64,000 nt of DNA, taken from positions 186,001 through 250,000 of the forward strand of contig CABUKE010000001.1 in assembly GCA_902492065.1 (NCBI GenBank), in the 5' to 3' direction. The notes beneath the pieces were generated by a model. It was not told the DNA's origin and did not search any database. It saw only the letters and a list, made by a program, of their open reading frames with translations. The translations under genes were made by a program, and so were the position numbers. Numbering within the stretch: position 1 is the first letter of the stretch; each line of letters starts with the position of its first letter. Of the stretch, positions 9,809 through 19,030 are shown piece after piece. The stretch is from an uncultured Eubacteriales bacterium (GTDB taxonomy: Bacteria; Bacillota; Clostridia; UBA1381; UMGS1253).

Positions 9809-10747
9809 ATGAGAATACTGTTTATGGGTACGCCGGATTTTGCGGCGGGATGTTTGGAGGCGCTTGTCGCGGCGGGACGCGAGGTTGTAGCGGCGGTGAG
9901 CCAGCCCGACCGCCCGAAGGGACGCGGCCATAAGGTGCAGATGACACCGGTGCATGCGTGTGCGCAGGCGCACGGCATTTCGGTCTACCAGCCACAGGCG
10001 ATTAAAAACGGCGAACTCGATGATGTGCTTGCGCAAACTAAGCCCGATGTGATTGTCGTGGTAGCTTATGGGAAAATTTTGCCAAAAGAAGTGCTCGACT
10101 ATCCAAAATACGGCTGTATCAACGTCCATGCCTCTCTGCTGCCACGGTACCGCGGCGCTGCGCCGATTCAGTGGTGCATCATCAACGGCGAGCGGGAAAC
10201 CGGCATTACGACCATGTACATGGAGCAGGGACTCGACACGGGCGATATGATTTTGAAGCGGCCGCTCGCGCTTAGTGAGGACGAAACGGCGGGCACGCTG
10301 CACGACAAGCTGATGCGCCTCGGCGCGCAGACGCTTCTGGAAACATTGGAGCAAATCGAGCGGGGGTGTGCGCCGCGGGAAAAGCAGGACGACAGTCTGA
10401 GCTGTTATGCGCCGCTGATCCAAAAGGAAACGGCGCAGATCGACTGGAGCAAAAGCGCTCAGCAGGTGCGGAACCTGATTCGCGGTATGAGCCCGTCCCC
10501 GCTTGCATATACTACGTACAAGGGCGCGCGGATGAAAATTGGACAGGCTGCAATAGCGGGCGGCGCGTCGGCTACGGAGCCGGGAACAGTCCTGCGTGCG
10601 GACAAAGACGGGCTGTTGGTGCAGTGCGGCGACGGCGCGCTTTTGGCACAGACCGTGCAGTTTGAAGGAAAGAAGCTGATGCCTGTTTGTGATTACCTTG
10701 CGGGCCATACAATTGAAACAGGCGTTGTTTTGGGCAGGGAGGAGTAA
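9809..10747 (+). CDS. fmt: Methionyl-tRNA formyltransferase
   Basis: Formylates initiator Met-tRNA using 10-formyl-THF. The 312-residue protein begins MRILFMGTPDFA, and has the catalytic region NVHASLLPRYRGAAPIQW and the C-terminal OB-fold domain. ATG 9809 is chosen because GGGAGGAGCGGC lies just upstream and matches the family N-terminus; a longer frame from 9785 adds eight unsupported residues. It is co-transcribed with def and the metallopeptidase that follows after a single base. Confidence 0.95.
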   Translation: MRILFMGTPDFAAGCLEALVAAGREVVAAVSQPDRPKGRGHKVQMTPVHACAQAHGISVYQPQAIKNGELDDVLAQTKPDVIVVVAYGKILPKEVLDYPKYGCINVHASLLPRYRGAAPIQWCIINGERETGITTMYMEQGLDTGDMILKRPLALSEDETAGTLHDKLMRLGAQTLLETLEQIERGCAPREKQDDSLSCYAPLIQKETAQIDWSKSAQQVRNLIRGMSPSPLAYTTYKGARMKIGQAAIAGGASATEPGTVLRADKDGLLVQCGDGALLAQTVQFEGKKLMPVCDYLAGHTIETGVVLGREE

Positions 10748-10748
10748 T

Positions 10749-11447
10749 ATGCCGTTATACTATCCGTTTTTTGACAATACGTATCTTGTTTTTGTGCTGA
10801 TTCCGCTTTTGATTTCCATTTGGGCAAGTATGCGGGTCAACACGACGTTTAAAAAATATTCCCAGTACAGCAATTCAAGAAATCTGTCGGCGGCGGAGAT
10901 CACGCGCATGATTCTTGACCGCAACGGGCAGCAGGATGTGCGCGTGGAGCGTGTGGGCGGCAACCTGACCGACCACTACGACCCGCGCAGCAACACGATT
11001 CGCCTGTCGGAGAGCGTGTACGACTCGACGTCGTGCGCGGCGATCGGCGTTGCGGCGCATGAGGCGGGCCATGCAGCCCAGCACGCAAAGGGCTACGTCC
11101 CAATCAAAATCCGCAATGCGCTCGTTCCGGTGGCGAACGTCGCCTCTTATATTGCCATACCGCTTGTCCTGCTCGGGTTTATCATGGAGCTGGGCGGGCT
11201 GGTTGATATTGCAATCATCCTCTACGGCGCAGTCGTGCTGTTTTCGCTTATCACATTGCCGGTCGAGTTCAACGCCAGCCGGCGTGCCATCGTTACGCTG
11301 GACGAATACGGGATTTTGAGCCAGGAGGAGAATGCGGCGGCGAAAAAGGTGCTGCAGGCGGCGGCCATGACGTACGTTGCGTCCACGCTGGTTGCACTTG
11401 GAAGCTTTTTGCGGATATTGGTGTTGTTTGGGAGAAGGCGGGACTAG
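10749..11447 (+). CDS. YugP-type membrane zinc metallopeptidase
   Basis: A 232-residue integral membrane protein of the Zn_peptidase_2 (YugP) family. It has an N-terminal hydrophobic segment, the zinc motif HEAGHAAQH at about residues 112-120, two further membrane helices and the conserved LPVEFNASRRA. Substrate is not known for the family. Start at ATG 10749 after GGGAGGAGTAAT, one base after the fmt stop. In Bacillus yugP is elsewhere, but in many Clostridia it lies here between fmt and rsmB; a role in membrane-protein turnover is inference. Confidence 0.9.
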   Translation: MPLYYPFFDNTYLVFVLIPLLISIWASMRVNTTFKKYSQYSNSRNLSAAEITRMILDRNGQQDVRVERVGGNLTDHYDPRSNTIRLSESVYDSTSCAAIGVAAHEAGHAAQHAKGYVPIKIRNALVPVANVASYIAIPLVLLGFIMELGGLVDIAIILYGAVVLFSLITLPVEFNASRRAIVTLDEYGILSQEENAAAKKVLQAAAMTYVASTLVALGSFLRILVLFGRRRD

Positions 11448-11450
11448 CCG

Positions 11451-12791
11451 ATGGGGCAGAACAATGGCGGCGCGCGGGTTTGCGCGCTCAAAACGCTTTA
11501 TAAAATTGAATATGAGGGCGCATTTTCCAACATTGCGCTCAAGGAAACGCTGCACGGCAGTACGCTGAGCATGCCGGACAGGGGGCTTGTCACAACGCTT
11601 GTGTATGGTTGTGTGCGCTACCGGCGGTATCTCGACTATGTGATTGCGCAGTTTTCGAGCGTAAAGCTCAAAAAGCTGTCGCCGTATGTGCTTCTGATTC
11701 TGCGGCTGGGCATATATCAAATCATGAAGCTTGACCGCGTGCCGGACCGTGCGGCGGTCGATGAAAGCGTCAAGCTGGCGGCAAAATATGCCTACCGCGC
11801 AAAAGGCTTTGTCAACGCACTTCTGCGTAAGGCTGCCGCGCAAAAAGAGCATATCCGCCTGCCGGAAAAAACGACGGAGCGGCTTGGGGTTGCGTATTCC
11901 TATCCGGACGAAATTGTGTCAATGTGGCTTTGCGCCTATGGGGAGGAATTTACGGAGCAGCTGCTCGCGGCTGGGAACGAGAGTGCACCCGCAACCGTGC
12001 GGGTCAATACGCTCAAGACGGACTGCGCGGCGCTAATGGAACGTCTGCGCGGCGAGGGTGCCGAGGCGCAGGGAACGTGCATAGAAGATATGCTGTCCTT
12101 TACCGGCGCGGAGGTTGCCGCGCTGGACAGCTACCGCGAGGGGCTGTTTATCCCGCAGGGAATTGGCTCCTATCTGGCGGGTGCGGCTTTAAATCCGAAT
12201 CCGGGCGATACGGCGCTCGACCTGTGCGCCGCGCCGGGCGGCAAGACCACGCACCTGGCGCAGCTGATGCAGAACCGGGGTAAGGTGTACGCCTTTGACA
12301 TCCATGCGCACAAACTGAAGCTGATTGAGCAGAATGCGGCCCGGATGGGTATCAATATAATCGAAACGGCGTGCGCGGACGCGTCCGTGCCGATGGAGCG
12401 GTTTTTCGGCTGCGCGGACGCGGTGTTGGCGGACGTGCCATGCAGCGGGCTTGGTATCATCCGCAAAAAGCCGGACATTAAGTGGAGCTTTGATGCAGAC
12501 GAGCAGTGCGCGCTTGCAGAGCTGCAATACAAGATTCTGTCGGCGGCCGCGCAGTACGTCAAGCTGGGCGGGACGCTTGTCTACAGTACATGCACCATTG
12601 CAAAGGCAGAAAACCAGGACGTGGTGGAGCGGTTTTTGCGCGAGAATGCGGCGTTTGCGCCCGACAGTCTGGAGCCATATTTGCCAAAAGAGCTGCAAAA
12701 GCCGACGGCAAAGGAAGGGTATATCCAGTTTTTCCCGAACACGGACGGGATCGACGGTTTTTTTCTATGCAGGATGAAACGGAAGGGCTGA
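11451..12791 (+). CDS. rsmB: 16S rRNA m5C967 methyltransferase
   Basis: SAM-dependent methylation of C967 of 16S rRNA. The 446-residue protein has an N-terminal NusB-like RNA-binding domain (about 1-140) and a C-terminal Rossmann domain with the SAM loop LCAAPGGKTTHLAQL, the proline-cysteine motif DVPCSGLG and the catalytic YSTCTI. Start ATG 11451 is three bases after the metallopeptidase stop. Length and order next to rlmN match the family. Confidence 0.94.
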   Translation: MGQNNGGARVCALKTLYKIEYEGAFSNIALKETLHGSTLSMPDRGLVTTLVYGCVRYRRYLDYVIAQFSSVKLKKLSPYVLLILRLGIYQIMKLDRVPDRAAVDESVKLAAKYAYRAKGFVNALLRKAAAQKEHIRLPEKTTERLGVAYSYPDEIVSMWLCAYGEEFTEQLLAAGNESAPATVRVNTLKTDCAALMERLRGEGAEAQGTCIEDMLSFTGAEVAALDSYREGLFIPQGIGSYLAGAALNPNPGDTALDLCAAPGGKTTHLAQLMQNRGKVYAFDIHAHKLKLIEQNAARMGINIIETACADASVPMERFFGCADAVLADVPCSGLGIIRKKPDIKWSFDADEQCALAELQYKILSAAAQYVKLGGTLVYSTCTIAKAENQDVVERFLRENAAFAPDSLEPYLPKELQKPTAKEGYIQFFPNTDGIDGFFLCRMKRKG

Positions 12792-12799
12792 GAACGAAC

Positions 12800-13837
12800 A
12801 TGGAGCATACGGCGGGCAAGCCGGATTTGAGAAGTTTTACATATGAAGAATTAGAAGCGTTTTTGATTGAAATGGGGGAAAAGCGCTTCCGCGCCGGGCA
12901 GGTGTTTGCCTGGCTGAGCAAGGGCGCGCAGTCGTTTGACGAGATGACGAACCTATCAAAGCCGCTGCGCGAAAAGCTGGCGCAGGCGTCTATGCTGAGC
13001 CGGGCGCACATTGCGGAAAAATATGTGTCAAAGATAGATGGCACGGTAAAATACCTGATTGAGTTTGACGACGGGGAGTGTGTCGAAACGGTGGTCATGC
13101 GCTACCATCACGGCGTCACGGTGTGTATTTCCTCGCAGGTCGGCTGCGCCATGGGATGCGGGTTCTGCGCCTCCACAATAGGCGGAAAAAAGCGCGACCT
13201 GTTGGCAGGAGAGATATTATTGCAGGTGATTCTTGCGCAAGACGACATCGGGGAACGGATTTCCAACATTGTCATGATGGGCATCGGTGAGCCGCTCGAC
13301 AATTTTGAGAATGTGCGCCGCTTTTTGACAAACGTCAACGATGCGCGGGGATTAAATATTGGGTATCGGCACATCTCGCTTTCGACGTGCGGGCTGGTCG
13401 ACGGGATCGACCGGCTGGCGCAGATGGATATTCCGATTACACTGTCTATCTCGCTCCATGCGCCGAACGACGAAATCCGGAGCAGGACCATGCCGGTCAA
13501 CCGGCGCTACCCAATCCGCGAGCTTTTGGCGGCGTGCCGGCGGTATCAGGCTGTGACGACGCGGCGTATCTCGTTTGAGTACGCCATGATTGACGGCGTC
13601 AATGACAGCGCTGCGGACGCGGCGGAGCTTGCGCGGCTTTTAAAGGGGATTTTGTGCCACGTGAACCTGATTCCGGTCAATACAGTGGCGGAACGCAGCT
13701 ACAGGCGGAGCGGTACGGCGGCGCTGAAACGGTTTATCTCCGTATTGGAGGAAGCGGGTATCCCGGCTACGGTGCGGCGCACGCTTGGGGCGGATATTTC
13801 GGCTTCCTGTGGACAACTGCGCCAAAAACGGTTATAA
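12800..13837 (+). CDS. rlmN: Dual-specificity 23S rRNA/tRNA C2-adenosine methyltransferase
   Basis: Radical-SAM enzyme that methylates A2503 of 23S rRNA and A37 of some tRNAs. The 345-residue protein has CAMGCGFCAST, the CxxxCxxC cluster motif, GIGEPLDNFENV, and the C-terminal conserved Cys in STCG and ASCGQL. Several in-frame starts exist; ATG 12800 has GGAAGG about 12 bases upstream and gives the usual family length, while ATG 12769 lies inside rsmB without a ribosome site. Start confidence is moderate, function firm. Confidence 0.94.
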   Translation: MEHTAGKPDLRSFTYEELEAFLIEMGEKRFRAGQVFAWLSKGAQSFDEMTNLSKPLREKLAQASMLSRAHIAEKYVSKIDGTVKYLIEFDDGECVETVVMRYHHGVTVCISSQVGCAMGCGFCASTIGGKKRDLLAGEILLQVILAQDDIGERISNIVMMGIGEPLDNFENVRRFLTNVNDARGLNIGYRHISLSTCGLVDGIDRLAQMDIPITLSISLHAPNDEIRSRTMPVNRRYPIRELLAACRRYQAVTTRRISFEYAMIDGVNDSAADAAELARLLKGILCHVNLIPVNTVAERSYRRSGTAALKRFISVLEEAGIPATVRRTLGADISASCGQLRQKRL

Positions 13838-13892
13838 TAGAGATAGGAGACGGACAATACCAGCCCTGCGGGGCAGATGGGAGGAAGTGCCG

Positions 13893-14648
13893 TTGATATA
13901 TGTAAGCAAAAGCGACGTGGGGCGGCTGCGGGAGGAAAACCAGGACAGCTGCGACGCGTTTTGTATAGGGAATACGCTCTTTGGCGTCGTTGCGGACGGC
14001 ATGGGCGGATATAAGGGCGGCAGCATTGCAAGTGGCATTGCCATAGAGAGCGTGCGCCGTCTGGTTGAGGCCGAATATACCGAGGCGATGAGCGAGAGCG
14101 CGTTGCTTTCCCTATTGCAGTCGTGTTTTGTTCTGGCGAACAGCGACATCCTGCAAAGGTCCATAAAAGAAGCGGAATTGAGCGGGATGGGGACGACGAT
14201 GGTTCTGTCTGCTTTGCGGCCGGGCCGGGCGCTGTTTTTAAACGTCGGCGACAGCCGCGCGTACCATATTGTCGATGGACAGGCACAGCAAATCACAAAG
14301 GACCAGTCCTATGTCCAGCATTTGGTCGACATTGGCGAAATCACGCCAGAGGAGGCACGCAGCCACCCGCAGAAGAATATCATTATGCAGGCGGTCGGCG
14401 TTTCGACAATCGTTACGCCGGATGTGTACACGCTCGACTATCGCGGGGAGCCGGTTCTGCTTTGTTCAGACGGACTGTCCAACATGGTATGCGATGGTGC
14501 AATCGCGGCGGCGGTCGAGCAGAATGGAGCAGACACAGCGGCAGCAGGCCGTCTGGTCGATATGGCAAACGATGCGGGCGGGACGGACAATATCTCTGTT
14601 GTGCTGATGCAGAACAATAACGGAAATGCAGGTGATGAGCATGAGTGA
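13893..14648 (+). CDS. prpC: PP2C-type Ser/Thr protein phosphatase
   Basis: Removes phosphate from targets of the adjacent PASTA kinase. The 251-residue protein has the metal-binding motifs VADGMGGYKGG, GDSRAY, CSDGLSNM and GGTDNISVV. Start TTG 13893 is favoured because GGGAGGAAG lies five bases upstream and the protein begins with the typical S-DVGRLREENQD segment; the longer open frame overlaps rlmN in another frame. Its 3' end overlaps prkC by eight bases, the usual coupling of the pair. Confidence 0.93.
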   Translation: MIYVSKSDVGRLREENQDSCDAFCIGNTLFGVVADGMGGYKGGSIASGIAIESVRRLVEAEYTEAMSESALLSLLQSCFVLANSDILQRSIKEAELSGMGTTMVLSALRPGRALFLNVGDSRAYHIVDGQAQQITKDQSYVQHLVDIGEITPEEARSHPQKNIIMQAVGVSTIVTPDVYTLDYRGEPVLLCSDGLSNMVCDGAIAAAVEQNGADTAAAGRLVDMANDAGGTDNISVVLMQNNNGNAGDEHE

Positions 14649-16620
14649 ATTTATTGGAGCAGGCACGCTGCTGGGCGGCCGATATGAAATCATCGAGAAA
14701 ATTGGAGAAGGCGGGATGGCGGAAGTGTACAAGGCGCGCTGCCGCCTGCTTAACCGCTATGTGGCGATTAAAGCGCTCAGGCCGGAGTATGCCGGCGACC
14801 GCGAATTCATGAAGCGGTTTGAGGTGGAAGCACAGGCTGCGGCAAGCCTGTCGCACCCGAACATTGTGTCGGTCTATGACGTTGGATATGACGCAGGGCG
14901 GCACTATATCGTCATGGAGCTTGTAGAAGGAATTACGCTCAAAGAGTATATTGCTAAGAAAGGGGCGCTCCCGTGGCGGGAAGCGGCTGGGTTTGCGGCG
15001 CAGATATGTTCTGCGCTTGAATGCGCGCATCGGCGCGGCATTATCCACCGCGACATCAAACCGCATAATATCATCATCACGCCCGAGGGTGTGGCGAAGG
15101 TGACGGACTTTGGCATTGCGCGGGCGGCAAGCTCGTCAACGATGGTCGCGGGCGGCGCAGTTATGGGCTCGGCCCACTACCTGTCGCCGGAGCAGGCGCG
15201 CGGCGGCTATATGGACGAAAAGTCAGATATCTATTCCGCAGGCGTGACGCTCTACGAGATGCTGACCGGTCGCGTGCCGTATGAGGCGGAAAGCCCCGTG
15301 TCCGTGGCGATGATGCACGTGTCGGGCAATGCAGTCCAGCCCCGAATCATCAACCCGGACATTCCGGAGGATATGGAACGGATTGTGATGAAAGCGATGA
15401 GTAAGGAGCAGAGCGCCCGCTACCAGAGTGCGGAGGCGATGCTTTCCGATATCAATGCGGTGCTGTCAAACCGCGCTATTTCACCCGCGCCCGAGCCGAC
15501 GCAGGTGATGGAAGAGCACGTACGTGCTGGGGCGCGGCGCCGGGGGGCGGCAGACAATGCGCATAATGCAAAAAGTGGGAGCAAAAAAGGCAAAAAGGAA
15601 AAAACACCGCTGACCAAGAGTGAAAAGCGGATGGTCTGGCTCGCGGTTGCGGCGGCGGTTGTGCTGATCGGGATTGTCGGCGTGGTGTGTCTGTCGTGGT
15701 TCGGTGTGCTTGGCACGAGCCAGTGGGACGAAACAAAGGTACCGAACATCGAGGGCAAAACGGTTGAAGAAGCTACACAGCTCTTAAAGGACGCGAAGCT
15801 TGAGCTTGAGATTGACGAGGAGATTGCGTCCGCACAGTATGAAAAGGATACGATTATCTCCCAGGAGCCGGCCGCAGGGCGCAGCGTAAAAAAGGGTGTT
15901 AAGGTGCGCGTCAAGGTAAGCACGGGCGCGGGTGAGAACCTGACGATTCCGAATGTTGTCAATTATGAAAAGGACAATGCAAAGAGTACGCTCGAAAAGG
16001 CAGGGTTCCTGGTCGTATTCACGGAAGAGAAAAGCGACACCGTCCCGGAGGGGACGGTTATCCGCCAGTCCCCGTCCGCTGGTGCAGAAGCAAAGGAAGG
16101 CGATACGGTACGGCTGTATATCAGCGTGAAGGACACGGAGGAAAAGGTGCCGGTGCCAAACGTGATTGGCAAATCGCTCGCGCAGGCGAAAAACGACATC
16201 GAGGCAGCGGGCCTTGTCGTTGGGAATGTTGCAGAGGAAGAGTCCGACCAGGCGGTTGGAACAGTTATCCGTCAAAGCCCGTCGGGCGGCAGTGCGGATA
16301 AGAAGAGCGCAGTCGCACTTACGGTAAGCAAGGGCGTGGTGTCGACTCCAACCCCGACCCCAACGCCGGCCACGCCGTCCCCGACTCCATCTACGCCGAC
16401 TCCGCCGCCGGAGAACGTAAAAGTAATTAGCCTGCCTGTGCCGCAGGACAAAGATACAACGCGGATCCGCGTTGTGGCTAACGGCACAACAATTCATGAC
16501 CAGATTCACCACAAAAGCGAGGTCAACTTCGACTTGCGCATTGCGCTCGCCAGCAGCACGGCGACGCTGGAAATCTACCATGACGGCGTTTTGGTCGGCA
16601 CGCAGACGGTAACGTTGTAA
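14641..16620 (+). CDS. prkC: PASTA-domain Ser/Thr protein kinase
   Basis: A membrane Hanks-type kinase that senses peptidoglycan fragments or lipid II and phosphorylates cell-wall and translation proteins. In the 659-residue protein: glycine loop GEGGMAEVY, catalytic HRDIKPHN, DFGIAR, SAHYLSPEQARGG in the activation segment, a basic juxtamembrane stretch, one membrane helix near residues 333-355, then three PASTA repeats (starting VPNIEGKT, IPNVVNY, VPNVIGKS) to about residue 565. A Pro/Thr linker and an extra C-terminal beta-rich segment of about 70 residues follow. Start ATG 14641 is preferred over upstream ATGs because it matches the kinase N-terminus and has AGGTGATG upstream. Confidence 0.95.
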   Translation: MSEFIGAGTLLGGRYEIIEKIGEGGMAEVYKARCRLLNRYVAIKALRPEYAGDREFMKRFEVEAQAAASLSHPNIVSVYDVGYDAGRHYIVMELVEGITLKEYIAKKGALPWREAAGFAAQICSALECAHRRGIIHRDIKPHNIIITPEGVAKVTDFGIARAASSSTMVAGGAVMGSAHYLSPEQARGGYMDEKSDIYSAGVTLYEMLTGRVPYEAESPVSVAMMHVSGNAVQPRIINPDIPEDMERIVMKAMSKEQSARYQSAEAMLSDINAVLSNRAISPAPEPTQVMEEHVRAGARRRGAADNAHNAKSGSKKGKKEKTPLTKSEKRMVWLAVAAAVVLIGIVGVVCLSWFGVLGTSQWDETKVPNIEGKTVEEATQLLKDAKLELEIDEEIASAQYEKDTIISQEPAAGRSVKKGVKVRVKVSTGAGENLTIPNVVNYEKDNAKSTLEKAGFLVVFTEEKSDTVPEGTVIRQSPSAGAEAKEGDTVRLYISVKDTEEKVPVPNVIGKSLAQAKNDIEAAGLVVGNVAEEESDQAVGTVIRQSPSGGSADKKSAVALTVSKGVVSTPTPTPTPATPSPTPSTPTPPPENVKVISLPVPQDKDTTRIRVVANGTTIHDQIHHKSEVNFDLRIALASSTATLEIYHDGVLVGTQTVTL

Positions 16621-16638
16621 CGGGCAGGGGGGCTTATT

Positions 16639-17502
16639 CTGACTGGAGTTATCATAAAAGGAATCGGCGGTTTCTACTATGTCAAAACCGCCGATGGAGT
16701 TGTGGAGTGTAAAGCGCGGGGACGCTTCCGTAAGGAGGGTCTTACGCCAATGGTCGGCGACAGCGTCCAGCTCAGTGTGAAAAATGGTAAGGGAAGTATC
16801 GACGAAATCCTGCCGCGTTCGGCTATGCTGGTTCGCCCTGCGGTTGCGAATATTACTCAGCTCGTGGTCGTGGCGGCGCTCCGCTCGCCGGAGCCGCACG
16901 CCGCGCTGATTGACCATTTTCTGATTCTCGGCGCGTACAGCGGGATTGAAACGGTATTGTGTTTTAACAAAGCCGACCTGCCGCACACGCAGGAGCTGGT
17001 CGATGTATATGAAAAAGCCGGATACCGCGTTGTGCTGACGAGTGTGGAAACGGGCGAGGGGATCAATGAGCTGAAGTCGCTTTTGCAGGGGAAGATTACT
17101 GCCTTTGCCGGGAATTCCGGTGTGGGAAAGTCAAGCCTGTTAAACGCGCTCGGTGCGCCGCATGGGCTGGAGACCGGCGCAGTAAGCGAGAAAATCCACC
17201 GCGGACGGCATACGACGCGCCATGTCGAGCTGATTGAGCTGGACGGCGGCGCGCTTGTGCTCGATACGCCCGGGTTTTCGAGCTTTGAGATGCCTGCTGT
17301 GAAGGCAGAGGAGCTGCAAAACTACTTTATTGAGTTTGCACCCTATATCGGTCAATGCCGATTCCGCGGCTGCGCGCATATCAGCGAGCCGGGCTGCGCG
17401 GTTCTTGATGCCGTGCAGGAGGGGGGGATTTCCAAAATGCGGCATAACAGTTACAGAGAGCTTTATGAAGAGCTGAAAAAGAGAAAAGACTGGGAAACAT
17501 AA
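16639..17502 (+). CDS. rsgA: Ribosome small-subunit-dependent GTPase A; apparent CTG start
   Basis: Circularly permuted GTPase that checks 30S maturation. Seen: N-terminal OB-fold (IIKGIGGFYYV), NKADL, the G1 loop AGNSGVGKSSLLN, DTPGFSSF and the zinc-knuckle residues (CRFRGCAH, SEPGC). The OB-fold begins upstream of the first in-frame GTG (16702), and no ATG, GTG or TTG fits; CTG 16639, six bases after AGGGGGGC, gives MTGVIIKGIGG, the expected family N-terminus. A CTG (or ATT 16636) start is therefore inferred, giving 287 residues. It lies between prkC and rpe as in Bacillus. Confidence 0.9.
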   Translation: MTGVIIKGIGGFYYVKTADGVVECKARGRFRKEGLTPMVGDSVQLSVKNGKGSIDEILPRSAMLVRPAVANITQLVVVAALRSPEPHAALIDHFLILGAYSGIETVLCFNKADLPHTQELVDVYEKAGYRVVLTSVETGEGINELKSLLQGKITAFAGNSGVGKSSLLNALGAPHGLETGAVSEKIHRGRHTTRHVELIELDGGALVLDTPGFSSFEMPAVKAEELQNYFIEFAPYIGQCRFRGCAHISEPGCAVLDAVQEGGISKMRHNSYRELYEELKKRKDWET

Positions 17503-17536
17503 ACAAAGGAAAAAGCGGGAGAAGGGACGGCACAAA

Positions 17537-18211
17537 ATGATAAAAATTGCACCATCCATCCTGTCGGCTGATTTTTCACGGCTGGGGGAGCAGATTGACG
17601 CGGCAGCGTGCGGCGGCGCGCCGTATTTACATATTGATGTGATGGACGGCATGTTCGTGCCGAACATTACGCTTGGGCCGGTCGTCATAAAGAGCATCCG
17701 GAAAACGAGTAATCTTGTCTTTGACGTACATCTGATGATTGAGCAGCCAGAGCGCTATATTGAGGCGTTTGCAGAGGCCGGAGCGGATATTATCACCGTT
17801 CATAGTGAGGCGACGGGCGACCTTGCAGGATGTCTGCGCCAGATTAAGGCGTGCGGCAAACGCGCAGGCGTATCAATCAAGCCGGCCACGCCGGTCAGTG
17901 ATATTGCGCACATAGCCAGCGAGGTGGATATGGTGCTAGTCATGTCAGTGGAGCCGGGCTTCGGCGGCCAGGGGTACCTGCCGCAGGCGGACGCGAAGCT
18001 GCAAGAGCTTCGCGGCATGATGCGGCCGGAGGCGGACTTGTCGGTTGACGGCGGCGTAAAGCTGGACAATCTGGCGCATGTGATTGAAATGGGGGCGAAC
18101 ACGGTCGTTGCAGGAAGCGCCATCTTTGGGGCGGAGGACGTTTGCGCACAGACGGCGGCGTTCGTCGCGCGTGCAAGAGAGGCGGAGGAGGCGTTGGTAT
18201 GCGGGCGGTAA
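17537..18211 (+). CDS. rpe: Ribulose-phosphate 3-epimerase
   Basis: Interconverts ribulose-5-phosphate and xylulose-5-phosphate in the pentose phosphate pathway. The 224-residue TIM barrel shows IAPSILSADFSRL, HIDVMDGMFVPNITLGP, VHLMIEQP, MSVEPGFGGQ and SVDGGVKLDN, which carry the metal-binding His/Asp residues. ATG 17537 is preceded by GGGAGAAGGGACGGCAC. It overlaps thiN by 13 bases. Confidence 0.96.
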   Translation: MIKIAPSILSADFSRLGEQIDAAACGGAPYLHIDVMDGMFVPNITLGPVVIKSIRKTSNLVFDVHLMIEQPERYIEAFAEAGADIITVHSEATGDLAGCLRQIKACGKRAGVSIKPATPVSDIAHIASEVDMVLVMSVEPGFGGQGYLPQADAKLQELRGMMRPEADLSVDGGVKLDNLAHVIEMGANTVVAGSAIFGAEDVCAQTAAFVARAREAEEALVCGR

Positions 18212-18831
18212 TTCTGTGTGGCGGAGAAATTGCAGAATATGACCGCGTTCGGAGCAGGATTGCAGAGGATGACATGATAATCTGCGCCGATTCCGGCTAT
18301 CGCCATGCAAAGAAAATGGGGCTGCGCCCGGCGGTTGTGCTGGGGGATTTTGACTCCTATGCACGGACAGACGTAGAGTGTGATCATGTGTTGACCTATC
18401 CGGCAAAGAAGGACTATACAGACAGCGAGATTGCAGTCCGGTATGCGCTGGAGCATGGCTGCGACACCATTTTGCTGCTCGGCGCAACAGGGGGACGAAT
18501 CGACCACACGCTGGGCAACCTTTCTCTGCTGGATTATATATTGCAGTGGGGCGCGTCGGGGGAGCTGTACGATGGCGTTTCGTCAGTTTGGATGGCGCAG
18601 GGGACGATTACTGTTTCAGGACAGGCGGGCGACCTGCTCTCGGTCATTCCCTTTGCCGAGGCGGGCGACCTGACGACGCACGGGCTTGCGTACCCACTGC
18701 GGCACCAGGCACTTGCCGGTGCAAGCACGGGGATCAGCAATGTCTTTGAAACAGATTGTGTCCAGCTTGAAATTGGGAGCGGAAAGGCAATTGTGGTACA
18801 TACGCCGCAGGGGTTGGACAAAATGAACTGA
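18199..18831 (+). CDS. thiN: Thiamine pyrophosphokinase
   Basis: Transfers pyrophosphate from ATP to thiamine. The 210-residue protein shows ILCGGEIAEYD, ICADSGYRHAKKMG, VVLGDFDSY, DYTDSEIAV and the GATGGRIDHTLGN motif that binds the nucleotide. ATG 18199 lies inside the end of rpe and matches the family N-terminus. It is the last gene of the operon, followed by a terminator. Confidence 0.94.
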   Translation: MRAVILCGGEIAEYDRVRSRIAEDDMIICADSGYRHAKKMGLRPAVVLGDFDSYARTDVECDHVLTYPAKKDYTDSEIAVRYALEHGCDTILLLGATGGRIDHTLGNLSLLDYILQWGASGELYDGVSSVWMAQGTITVSGQAGDLLSVIPFAEAGDLTTHGLAYPLRHQALAGASTGISNVFETDCVQLEIGSGKAIVVHTPQGLDKMN

Positions 18832-18863
18832 TTATATAATCAAATTTAAAGAATTTTGGTCGC

Positions 18864-18893
18864 GGGAGGGCATGAAACTGCCTTCTTTTTTTT
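18864..18893 (+). terminator. Intrinsic terminator after thiN
   Basis: A hairpin of about 8 pairs (stem GGGAGGGCA against TGCCTTCTT, with several G-U pairs, loop TGAAAC) runs straight into a T-rich tract. It closes the yicC-thiN operon. Confidence 0.75.
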
Positions 18894-19030
18894 GTGCCAA
18901 AAAATGCCTGAAAACGGCGAAAAATCGGGCTTGCATCAAAGTTGCACAGTCAGGTGGGCAGAAAATTGTGTACTATTACAGAAATGTCATATAAATTTAA
19001 AATTTGTGAGAAGAAATTTTAAAAAAGGTA

